Below, piece by piece: positions 35,614 to 45,247 of a stretch of 64,000 nt of DNA (position 1 is its first letter; each line of letters starts with the position of its first letter). The stretch is from Schistocerca nitens (taxonomy: Eukaryota; Arthropoda; Insecta; Orthoptera; Acrididae). The translations under genes and the position numbers were made by a program. The DNA lies in the NCBI RefSeq assembly GCF_023898315.1, contig NC_064623.1, positions 12,785,140-12,849,139 on the forward strand, read 5' to 3'. Under the pieces are notes generated by a model, which was not told the DNA's origin, did not search any database, and saw only the letters and a program-made list of their open reading frames with translations.

Positions 35614-35821
35614 TTTTCTTTAATTTACGTCTATGGTCAAAAACATTTTGTTACCGGATTACCGCTTTCGGTCTATAATGACCATCATCAGATCTGTTTT
35701 ATAAAAACAAAGTCTTAATGTACTTTGTTTTTATAAAACAGATCTGATGATGGTCATTACAGACCGAAAGCGGTAATCTGTAAACAAAAAGTTTGTGACC
35801 ATAGACGTAAATTAAAGGAAA
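35614..35821. repeat. Long hairpin: two 100-bp inverted arms, 8-bp loop
   Basis: The arms at 35614-35713 and 35722-35821 are reverse complements at about 92% identity without gaps. The loop is CTTAATGT. The arms contain GATGATGGTCATTA then AGACCGAAAGCGGTAAT, a motif style found in Penelope-like terminal repeats. It could be a head-to-head Penelope terminal-repeat remnant or an independent foldback element. Confidence 0.85.
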
Positions 35822-36330
35822 CTTATTGTATATAAGGGTCGCTGTTTTATTCGCGACAATTTCGCAACTTGTGGAACTCGCTGTCCACTTCAGAGTGAAA
35901 ATTTATTCTCGCAAGGAATTTTTGTTGGATATTTTCCAATCCGTGTCATACCCTACAGTTTTTACTCTGCACTGCTCCTCGTCCTATCAGTGAACTTGAC
36001 CATCTCCCCGTCCCCCCCCCCCTCCCCACCCCTCCACCCTCTCCCGAACCCTTGACCCTGCCGTCGGTGGGTTGGTTTATGTGCCTCAAAGATACAGGCA
36101 GCCATACTCTAGGTGCAACCACAACGGAGGGGTATCTGTTGAGAGGTCAGACAAACGTGTGGTTCCTCAAGAGGGGCAGCAGCGTTTTCAGTAGTTGCAG
36201 GGGCAACAGTCTGGATGACTGACCAATCAGGCCTCGTAACATTAGCCAACATGGCCTTGCTGTGCTGGTACTGTGAACGGCAAAAAGCAAAGCGAAACTA
36301 TAGTTATCATTCTTCGTGATGGCATGCAGC
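35822..36330. other. No gene recognised; C-rich tract
   Basis: A poly-C/pyrimidine tract lies at 36007-36045. No coding support. Confidence 0.5.
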
Positions 36331-36334
36331 TCTC

Positions 36335-37560
36335 CTGTATGGTTAAATTTTTATGACGTCCTCTTGGGTAAAATATTCCGGAGGTAAAATAGTCCTCATT
36401 CGCTTCTCTGGGCCCCTTAAGAGGATGTCGTTATCAGGAGAAACAACACTGGCATTTTACGGTCAAAGACAATATTGGCGTTCTACGGTCAAAGCGTGGA
36501 ATGTTCGGTGCCTTCATCGGATAGATAAGTTAGAAAATTTAGAAATGGACATGGATAGATTGAAATTAGTTAGAGTGGGGGTTACTGGAGTTGAAAAGAA
36601 TTTTACACGGCACTGAAAGACCTAAGTCGAAACAAGGCCCCCAAAGTAGACGGCATTCCGTCAGCACTGGTGGCGGCTTTGGGAGAGGCAGCCATAAAAA
36701 AAAATCTTCCATCTGGTAAGCAGGATTTATGAGACAGGCGAAATACCGTCAGCCTTCAAGAACAGTGTAATAATACCAACTTCCAGAAAAGCAGATGCTG
36801 ACAGGTACGAATACTACCGAGCTATCAGTTTTATAAGTCATGATTGCAAAGTACTAACACGAATTATTTACAGAAGAAAGGAAAAACTAGTAGGAGACGA
36901 CCTTTGGGAAAATCAGTTGGGGTTCTGGAGAAGTGTAGGGACATGAGACACTGTGACATCTCTTAGAACATGAGTTAATGAAAGACAAATCTAATTTTAA
37001 AGCATTTCTAGACTTAGTGAAAGCTTTCGACAATGTTGACTGGAATACATTGAATTCTGAAGCTAGCAGGGGTAAAATATAGGGAGCGAAGGTTGTTTAC
37101 AATATAGAAGACAGACGGCAGTTATAAGAGTCGAGGGGCACGAAAGGGAAGCAGTGGTTGAGAAGGGAGCTATACAGGACTTTGGCCTATCCCCGATGTT
37201 ATTCAGTCTCGTTTAGGGAGGAGAAATAAAAACTTTGAGGTTTGCCGATGACAACAAAGGACTCGGAAGAGCAGTTGAAGGAAATGGCGACTGTCTTGAA
37301 AGGAGAAGACAAGATGAACATAAAAAAGGGGTAGACGGATTTTGCTATTTGGGCAGTGAAATAAGTGATGATTGGCGAAGCAGAGAGAATATAAAATGTA
37401 GACTGACAATGAGAAGAAAAGCGTTTCTGAAGAGGAGAAATTTGTAAACATTGAGTACAGGTTTAAGTGTTAGGAAGTCTTTTCTGATGGTAGTTGTCTG
37501 GAATGTAGCCACATATGGAAGTCAAACGTGGAGAGAGTAAGAGAGAGAGAGAGATAGAAG
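36335..37560 (+). mobile_element. LINE (RTE-like) with internal deletion
   Basis: The start of the endonuclease (VKAWNVRCLHRIDKLENLEM, then DMDRLKLVRVGVTGV, 36485-36590) is joined at about 36600 directly to the RT start (ALKDLSRNKAPKVDGIPSAL). Most of the endonuclease and linker are therefore missing. Later RT pieces are NVDW, VIRVEGHEREAVVEKGA and LRFADDNKGLGRA, which keeps the FADD box (37230-37275). Last is FCYLGSEISDDWRSRENIKC. Many stops. A GA-rich tract (37530-37557) ends it. Confidence 0.8.
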
Positions 37561-38046
37561 ATCTTTGAATTACGTCCTCACCTGCCTCTTCGCCTTCCAT
37601 TCTCACTGGATTCATTATTAACCGCTTAAATGCCAGAAGCCTTCCGCTGACGTCATGGGGAAACCAAGTGTACTCGACAAAGACAGCCGGTTTTCTTTCG
37701 CCTCGCCCTTAAGCTGTGGTTCCCCTCACAAGACCGGTAACCGACACGTTACAGGTACTGCATTTTTCCCAATTACAGAAACGAAAAAGTAACACATCGA
37801 CATGAAGTTGAGTGGCAAGATTATTTTCCTCTTTTCAAAAATAAGAAAAAGTTTTTAAGACCTACATTTTTCGATTAGGACGTCTTGAGATCTGAAGTCG
37901 ACTTGGTGTATATTCTTTTTGTCTCGTGTTTTGTACAGCAAAGAGCCATCCTCGTTACATGGCACGTCATTAAACTCAGTGCAAATGTCATACAGAATGT
38001 ATATCAAACACATACGTGTAATTGAAATCTATCAGAGAAAACTATA
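37561..38046. other. Intergenic, nothing recognised
   Basis: No motif-bearing frame or known repeat seen. Confidence 0.4.
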
Positions 38047-39462
38047 TACACCACTGACCATTAAAATTGCTGCACCAAGAAGAAATGCAGATGATAAACG
38101 GGTATTCATTGGACAAATATATTATACTAGAACTGACATGTGATTACATTTTCACGCAGTTTGGGTGCATAGATCCTGAGAAATCAGTACCCAGAACAAC
38201 CACCTCTGGCCGTAATAACGGCCTTGATACGCCTGGGCATTGGGTCAAACAGAGCTTGGATGGCGTGTACAGGTACAGCTGCCCATGCAGCTTCAACACG
38301 ATACCACAGTTCATCAAGAGTAGTGACTCGCGTATTGTGACGAGCCTGTTGCTCGGCCACCATTGACCAGACGTTTTCAATTGCTGAGAGATCTGGAGAA
38401 TGTGCTGGCCAGGGCAGCAGTCGAACATTTTCTGTATCCAGAAAGACCCGTACAGTACCAGCAACATGCGGCCGTGCATTATCCTGCTGAAATGTAGGGT
38501 TTCGCAGGGACCGAATGAAGGGTAGAGCCACGGTTCGTAAGACATCTGAAATGTAACGTCCACTGTTCAAAGTGCCGTCAATGCGAACAAGAGGTGACCG
38601 AGACGTGTAACTTATGGCACCCCATACCATCACGCCGAGTGATACGCCAGTACGGCGATGACGAATACACGCTTCCAATGTGCGTTCACCGCGATGTCGC
38701 CAAACACGGATGCGACCATAATGATGCTGTAAACAGAACCTGGATTCAGCCGAACAAATGACGTTTTGCCATTCGTGCACCCAGGTTCGTCGTCGAGTAC
38801 ACGATCGCAGGCGCTCCTGTCTGTGATGGAGCGTCAAGGGTAACGGCAGCCATGGTCTCCGAGCTGATAGTCCATGCTGCTGCAAACGTCGTCGAACTGT
38901 TCGTGCAGATGGTTGTTGTCTTGCAAACGTCCACATCTGTTGACTGAGGGATCGAGACGTGGCTGCACGATCCGTTACAGCCATGCGGATAACATGCCTG
39001 TCATCTCGACTGTTAGTGATACGAGGCCGTTGGGATCCAGCACGGTGTTCCGTATTACCCTCCTGAACCCACCGATTCCATATTCTGCTAACAGTCATTG
39101 GATCTCGACCAACGCGAGCACGCAGCAATGTCGCGATACGATAAACCGCAATCGTGATAGGCTACAATCCGACCTTTATCAAAGTCGTAAACGTGATGGT
39201 ACGCATTTCTCCTCCTTACACGAGGCATCACAAACACCGTTTCCCCAGGCAACGCCGGTCAACTGCTGTTTGTGTATTAGAAATCGGTTGGAAACTTTCC
39301 TCGTGTCAGCACGTTTTAGGTGTCGCCACCGGCGCCAACCTTGTGTGAATGCTCTGAAAAGCTAATCATTTGCATATCACAGCATCTTCTTCCTGTCGGT
39401 TAAATTTCGCGTCTGTAGGACGTCATCTTCGTGGTGTAGGAATTTTAATGGCCAGTAGAGTA
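38047..39462 (-). mobile_element. Tc1-like transposon with both ends
   Basis: Ends: TACACCACTGACCATTAAAA then TTGCTGCACC on the left, and the complementary GTGTAGGAATTTTAATGGCC then AGTAGAGTA on the right, with TA borders. 1416 bp. It contains a long transposase frame (separate entry). The N-terminal helix-turn-helix region is one frame over (GLSYRDIAAC at about 39120-39150), so a single-base indel near 39118-39128 breaks the protein start. Confidence 0.95.
38184..39125 (-). pseudogene. Tc1-type transposase, long frame with first catalytic Asp lost
   Basis: An uninterrupted frame of about 314 codons from VGRDPMTVSRIWNRWVQEG to ITARGGCSGY. The second helix-turn-helix (SARTVRRRLQQHGLSARRPW) is complete. 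The DDE region reads VICSAESRFCLQ, FQQDNARPHVAG and SPDLSAIENVW. The expected SDESRF is SAESRF (codon GCT), so the first catalytic Asp is Ala, while the second Asp and the Glu, 34 residues apart, are retained. With the frameshifted N-terminus it cannot be an active enzyme. No ATG opens this frame near the family start, so I mark it a pseudogene. Confidence 0.88.
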
Positions 39463-39875
39463 AAAAGTGATTTCGTGATGATATGACGGACTTTCACGGA
39501 TAGTGGAGAATGGTAAATGTATCAGGTAACTGACCCTGGTGTGGACACGACTGTGCCCAAAGTTATATTCGAAAATCGTTCTGATACCTCGGCAGTGGAA
39601 TCAGTGTGCTAATGTTGCCGAGCGCTGGGCCTGGTGGCATTGAGCGGTGCAACACATCACCTGACTTCGTACCAACACTGGGAGGCTGATCAGCTCCTCT
39701 AAATACACGTAACCGCACAGCCAGCAGACTCAGTTCTCGGAAGTTACCTGTTCCAGGAAGTGACATTTGCGTTCAGTCATGCCAGGGTCCTGTGCTATGT
39801 TTGAATGTTACAAGGAATACAGGTACGGTAATTGGATTATTTATTTGCGAAATTGTTTCGGACACAACACTGGCC
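39463..39875. other. Intergenic, unrecognised
   Basis: No coding or repeat homology recognised. Confidence 0.4.
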
Positions 39876-39879
39876 GCAG

Positions 39880-40300
39880 TTGTGTCGAGGCGACACGTTA
39901 CTGGACAAGCGGCCATGTCACAACAGCTATTTACTATAACAGACATTTCGACAATGTTATACTGATCTGTAAAGGTCATAAATACGAAGTTCGCTGTACA
40001 GCCGAAAAAATGTGTACATTTCAAAGATTAAATTTACGGTAGAGCTCGGAAAAGGGGACATCATAAATTTTCTCGCGCCAACAGTGACAAAAAAAGATTG
40101 CAACTATGTATCTCAAGTGTTGAGAAAACCGACGAACACAGGTAGCACAATAGAAGTCTACTTTAGCCGGCCAACTAGATGCCTGGAGCCCTATTTTAGA
40201 TCACAGATTCTTAGCGTCCCAAAACTTCCACTCAAAAATGCCAAAATCGACAAAGAAGTCAGCATAAGCATGCAAGTGACGGGGGCACACGGATAGACCT
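39880..40300 (+). mobile_element. Penelope-like element, RT thumb fragment
   Basis: The translation SKIKFTVELGKGDIINFLAP, then TVTKKDCNYVSQVLRKPTNT (40020-40140), matches the region just after the RT active site of Penelope-like elements (IKFT.E.E....INFLDL...K....Y.VFRKPT). Upstream sequence from 39880 may belong to it. Old and broken. Different lineage from the 11580-16552 element. Confidence 0.7.
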
Positions 40301-40356
40301 GTTTTATGTAAAGCCTTTGGCATTTTTAAAATTAATGTTATTGAGTCGTAAGTGCT

Positions 40357-40480
40357 GGGCCTTCAGCCGATTTTGAATTTAAGTTGTTTGCTCTTGAAAT
40401 GTCAGATTCTTTGGGCCTTCAGCCGATTTTGAATTTAAGTTGTTTGCTCTTGAAATGTCAGATTCTTTGGGCCTTCAGCC
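40357..40480. repeat. Tandem repeat, 56-bp unit, just over two copies
   Basis: Units start at 40357, 40413 and (partial) 40469 with GGGCCTTCAGCC and include TTGCTCTTGAAATGTCAGAT. The two full copies appear identical, suggesting recent duplication. Confidence 0.93.
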
Positions 40481-41450
40481 TAATTAAAGAACTGTTTTAA
40501 AATAAGGCTTTGCCTTTTAAATTTCTGATTTTGGTTGAGCTTTAAGTTATTGACCTTGCCCTTAAGGCATGAAATTGTACGGCGCATTCTGCCGCTAATT
40601 AAGTTCCAAAACTAAAGCTGTGTTTTTTTCTTAAATTTTTGTTGGCTCTTGTAACGTTTGATCAAATACAAGGTTGTATGTTCGAGTATAACTGACAGCC
40701 GCTTATTTTGGCCCTTTTCCACAACTTAAACTAGCTGTCCTGTCGTGCGGATTTAGCAGGGCGTGTCAGAAGCACTGTCTCACTTCAGTGTGGATGCTCG
40801 CAACCACCCCAGTGGTGTATCTCCTGGTCGCTGGATTGGAAGAGGAGGTCCTATTCCATGGCCTAAGAGGTGATCTGACCTGAATCCCCTGACTATTTCC
40901 TACGGGGGTACCTAAAGTCACTTGCGTGTGAGACCCCAGTGAATACGGAGGTGGGATTAGTTTCTGAACTGTAGCTGTCTGCGATGTGATTCCAAACACA
41001 CCACGGATATTTGTCAGGATGCATCAGAATCTTGTTCGCCGATGTTGATGGCCGTCAGTTTGAGCACATTTTGTAAGATACAGTGCAAATGGTACGTTCA
41101 TTGTATCAATCTGCAGTTAACTGGAACAAAAGTATACAACAGAGTACACAGTAATGTGATTTCATTCCTATTATCTCCTTAAGTTGGCTTCTCCGACCTC
41201 AGTTTTCTTACCTCAAATCGTTCAATGGAGCATCCTCTAAGTCCTGTTAAACTGTTGCACGCTCTTACGGAAAAATCCTGTATATAACCGTTTGAAGCAT
41301 GCATGACGTGTTTCGTCTTACGTTATTTTATGTGGTTCTGACACATTTCAAAGCAGTTAAATGAGATGTTTATCGTGTTTGTATTACAATTTCTGTCATG
41401 TGTTTGTAATTTAGTGGCTACTAATGTCTGTTAGGGTTCTGCACCTCAGT
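40481..41450. other. Intergenic, no gene recognised
   Basis: AT-rich with no supported feature. Confidence 0.4.
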
Positions 41451-41464
41451 ATGTAATAACAGAA

Positions 41465-41638
41465 AATGGTTGAAATGGCTCTGAGCACTATGGGACTCAA
41501 CCGCTGTGGTCATTAGTCCCCTAGAACTTAGAACTACTTAAACCTAACTAACCTAAGGACATCACACACATCCATGCCCGAGGCAGGATTCGAACCTGCG
41601 ACCGTAGCAATCGCACGGTTCCGGACTGCGCGCCTAGA
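41465..41638 (-). mobile_element. tRNA-derived SINE (family A), 5'-truncated
   Basis: Minus-strand copy missing the first 20 or so bases of the head; B-box GGTTCGAATCCTGCCTCGGG intact. A 14-bp perfect duplication ATGTAATAACAGAA lies at 41451-41464 and 41639-41652. Confidence 0.94.
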
Positions 41639-42096
41639 ATGTAATAACAGAACCCGTGTCTGTTTGTCCATCCGATTGTTCAGAACCCTTTTTCCTTAGG
41701 AACGAATAGATGTGTCAAGTTGAAATGTGTGTCGCATACCGATGTCTGTGGTCCCTTGGCGGTGTAATAAACGTTAGCTTCTAAGGCAGAGAAATTAAAA
41801 GATACTTCCATATATTTCACATATGTTTTTACTAGCAAACATACTCATCAAAACGTACAGTACTCCCCGTTGTCTGTAAACATTACATTTGGCAAGAAGA
41901 AAGGTATCGCGGTACAAAAGGATCAGAAAATTGTTAATTTGTAATTATATCATAAGAAAAATATTTCTTTTCTCATTTGTTATCCGTCTTTACACTTGAA
42001 ATTAAAACATTGTCAAAAGTCTTGGAATCCCTGACACCGATATCTTGGTATTAATGTCAACAAGAAGCAAAAATCATTCGATAACGTCGATTCCCG

Positions 42097-42098
<2 letters not shown>

Positions 42099-42173
<75 letters not shown>
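42099..42173. repeat. (AT)n microsatellite
   Basis: About 37 uninterrupted AT units abut the left arm of the foldback element at 42174. Confidence 0.97.
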
Positions 42174-42176
<3 letters not shown>

Positions 42177-42774
42177 AAGCCTGTTTTTAGTTAGAACGCG
42201 TTCTTACTAGTTAAAACTAGTTTATACTGAGCCACTTCGTCAAAACGCGTTTTGCTAGTTAAAACTAGTTTTAACTGACTTTCGCTTTTGATAAACAGTA
42301 AATTCTAGTTGTAACTAAGGCTATCAGTATCAATTAGTTTCAACTAGTAAGAATGTGTTTGGATGTATGATCAATATTCCAATAAACATTGCATTGCACA
42401 ATACAAAAATGCTGTTTTTTATTTCAGTCAACACATAGTTGCTCTTAATTTTAATATTTGCCTCTAGAACTTAAAACTACTTAAACCTAACTAACCTAAG
42501 GACATCACAAACATCCATGCCCGAGGCAGGATTCGAACCTGTGACCGTAGCGGTCGCGCGGTTCCAGACTGTAGCGCCTAGAACCGCTCGGCCACTCCGG
42601 CCGGCGAAACCAGTTGATACTGATAGCCTTAGTTACAACTAGAATTTACTGCTGGTCAAAAGCGAAAGTCAGTTACAACTATTTTTAACTAGGCAAAACT
42701 CGTTTTGACAAAGTGGCTCAGTAAAAACTAGTTTTAACGAGTAAGAAAGCGTTCTAACTAAAAACGGGTTTTGA
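42174..42774. mobile_element. Foldback/MITE element with about 170-bp inverted arms
   Basis: The left arm (42174-42350) and right arm (42607-42774) are reverse complements at roughly 85-90% identity. The left end is TCAAAGCCTGTTTTTAGTTA, matched by the complement of AAAACGGGTTTTGA. The arms contain internal short palindromes such as AACTAGTTTTAACT. A SINE occupies much of the middle. No transposase frame. The target duplication could not be fixed because the left flank is (AT)n. Confidence 0.85.
42461..42605 (-). mobile_element. tRNA-derived SINE (family A), 3'-truncated, inside the foldback element
   Basis: Head GCCGGCCGGAGTGGCCGAGC and B-box are present on the minus strand. The body stops at the AGTTCTAGAGG segment, so the last 60 or so bases are lost. 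Confidence 0.88.
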
Positions 42775-42904
42775 CTGTAACACACACACATAATTAAGTT
42801 TGTACCCAATCCACTGCGCGAGTCGCATTCACGCCTGGCCATTCTTTACTTTTTCTTTTGCTTGTATTGCAAATTTTGATAAAAATAGTTACTGTATAGT
42901 CGAA

Positions 42905-44491
42905 GTCGGCTATTCTGTTTCAAGAACTTCGCTGTCAGAACAACTAAATACAAAATTATGTTGATAATTCTGTTCTACATCCGTATTAGTTTTTACATAG
43001 AAGCCTATCTCGAATGTTCCGTTAAGATAAGACTCCCTTGTGTCGTTCAAGTATTGTTCATAGTGGCCTACGGACCGCGTAAGACTGTAGCTTGAGCAGC
43101 AGTTGTTTGTTCCCGTGAATGGCTGCCCAATCCGGTTGAGGCAATAACGCCCATTCTTCCTGCAGAGCTGCTCGTAAGTCTTGGACAGTGTTTGGTGGAT
43201 GCTGAGTGAAGCAACTCGTCTCCCCGGTGCATCCCACATATGCTCCATGAGATTCAAACAGGGAGAGCGAGCAGGTCACGCCATGCGTGCAATATCTTCC
43301 AAGAAAGTATCAGCCACTCATGCTCTCTGAGGTCAAGCATTACCGTCCATCAGTACGAAGTCTGGGCGCCACATGAGTTCCCAAGATCTCCTCACGATGC
43401 CTGACTGCAATTAAACCTTTCCGAAGCCGCGCGGGGTAGTCACGCGGTCTATGGAGCCTTGTCACGGTTCGCGCGGCGCCCCCCCCCCCCCTCCCCCATC
43501 CCCGTCGGAGGATCGAGTCCTCCCTCGGGCATGGCTGTGTGTGTGTTATCCTTAGCGTAAGTTAGTTTAAGTTATATTAAGCAGTGTACAAGCCTAGGGA
43601 CGGTTGACCTCAGCAGCTTGGTCCCATAGGAACTTTTTTTAATCTTTCCGATTCACTAGTACAATTTCATGAAGAGGTGTTCGAGTGGTCAACGTAATAT
43701 CTGCTCACACCGTTAGCAATCATTCTCGATATCGGTCTTTTCCCACAGTGTTCCGGTCTCGAAATCGTGTTCCACATCCCCTTCAGATGCGAATCCGTTG
43801 AGAATTACTCTCTGCACCAAATTGGGACTCACCTGTGGACAATGGCCCACTCCTCGACTGTCCAGGTGGCACGTTGACCACTCCACTCTAGCCGTCTCCT
43901 TTTGTAAAGACGCGCCAGACGTACACACACAGCAGGTCTCCGACAGTAAAGGCCACTCTGCCGAAGCCTTCCATCTAGACACAACACCTCCAGTGGATCC
44001 TGCAAGGTTAGATGCCAGTTGCTGCGGCGGGCCGTCGTGTCCTCACAGCCGAATAACTTTCATCTCTTTCTGACGTCACACGTGGTCGGCCCTGCCCTGG
44101 TCTCCGGGATACAGTTTCGATCTCTACAAACCGTCTCCACATCCGAGAAACAACAGATCGCATCACGTTAAGCCTTCGGGCCACATCAGTTTGCCACTTT
44201 CCTGCTTCCATTCTTCCCATGGTCCTCCACCGCGGATAGCCCGGTAGGCGTCTTCTCTGAGCCATACTGCGCCGCCTGTGACTGTAGATGTGGGACAGCC
44301 CTGCAGGTACTGCCCCGTTTCATAGGTGCCCTGACATCATCGTTGGCGTGGTATTCCTTTGACCGAAACGTCAGCTTACGCGCAGAACATGATGATACGG
44401 ACATTTGTTGACGGTTTGTATGATTGTATCGTGAATTAGACACAGGACGGGGAAACTGCGGTTTGTTGCTTTAATTTTGGACACCAGTGTA
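42905..44491 (-). mobile_element. Tc1-like transposon, 3' end lost, carrying a SINE
   Basis: The 5' end is GTACACTGGTGTCCAAAATT at 44491 on the minus strand. The N-terminal region is MGRMEAGKWQTDVARRLNVM, then RSVVSRMWRRFVEIETVSRR and PGQGRPR (44070-44230). The C-terminal part is LMEHMWDAPGRRVASLSIHQ, then, in a second frame, HPPNTVQDLRAALQEEWALL (43060-43250). The first catalytic region and much of the middle are disrupted. The other inverted end was not found. The TA at 44490-44491 is shared with the next element. Confidence 0.8.
43425..43640 (+). mobile_element. tRNA-derived SINE (family B) with poly-C expansion
   Basis: Head GCCGCGCGGGGTAGTCACGC and B-box GGATCGAGTCCTCCCTCGGG; a C-rich expansion at 43482-43500 lies in the head. 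The flanks AAACCTTTCCGA and TTAATCTTTCCGA suggest an 11-bp duplication with one mismatch. Confidence 0.85.
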
Positions 44492-45144
44492 CCGGGTGAT
44501 CAAAAAGTCAGTATAAATTTGAAAACTCAATAAACCACAGAATAATGTAGATAGAGAGGTAAAATTGAGACACATGCTTGGAAAGACATGGGGTTTTATT
44601 AGAACCAGGCGCTCCACCCCATATTGCTATACGCGTGAAAGATCTCTTGCGCGCGTCGTTTGGTGATGATCGTGTGCTCAGCCGCCACTTTCGTCACGCT
44701 TGGCCTCCCAGCTCCCCAGAGCTCAGTCCGTGCGATTATTGGCTTTGGGGTTACCTGAAGTCGCAAGTGTATCGTGATCGACCGACATCTCTAGGGATGC
44801 TGAAAGACAACATCCGACGCCAATGTCTCACCATAACTCCGGACATGCTTTACAGTGCTGTTCACATCATTATTCCTCGACTACAGCTATTGTTGAGGAA
44901 TGATAGTGGACATATTGAGCATTTCCTGTAAAAAAACATCATCTTTGCTTTGTCTTACTTTGTTATGCTAATTATTGCTATTCTGATCAGATCAAGCGCC
45001 ATCTGTCGGACATTTTGTATTATTTTGGTTCTAATAAAACCCCAAGTCATTCCAAGCATGTGTGTCAATTTGTACCTCTCTATCTACATTATTCCGTGAT
45101 TTATTCAGTTTTCAAATTTATACTGACTTTTTGACCACCCGGTA
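44490..45144 (+). mobile_element. Deleted mariner-related transposon, about 100-bp inverted ends
   Basis: Ends CCGGGTGATCAAAAAGTCAG and the complementary CTGACTTTTTGACCACCCGG, with TA on both sides. Homology of the two ends extends through GGGGTTTTATTAGAAC for about 110 bp. The inside keeps only the transposase C-terminus (44578-44931): GAPPHIAIRVKDLLRASFGD, then PELSPCDYWLWGYLKSQVYR and so on to HIEHFL. The first half of the gene is missing. A related copy is at 61068-61896. Confidence 0.92.
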
Positions 45145-45247
45145 TTTGCCTATTCAGTTTACTATATTGATTATACGTATCTTGAAATTGTGGGGGTCAA
45201 TATTTTCAATCTTTAAATTCTTTAGTCTTCGTCCGATTTCTACGTTT

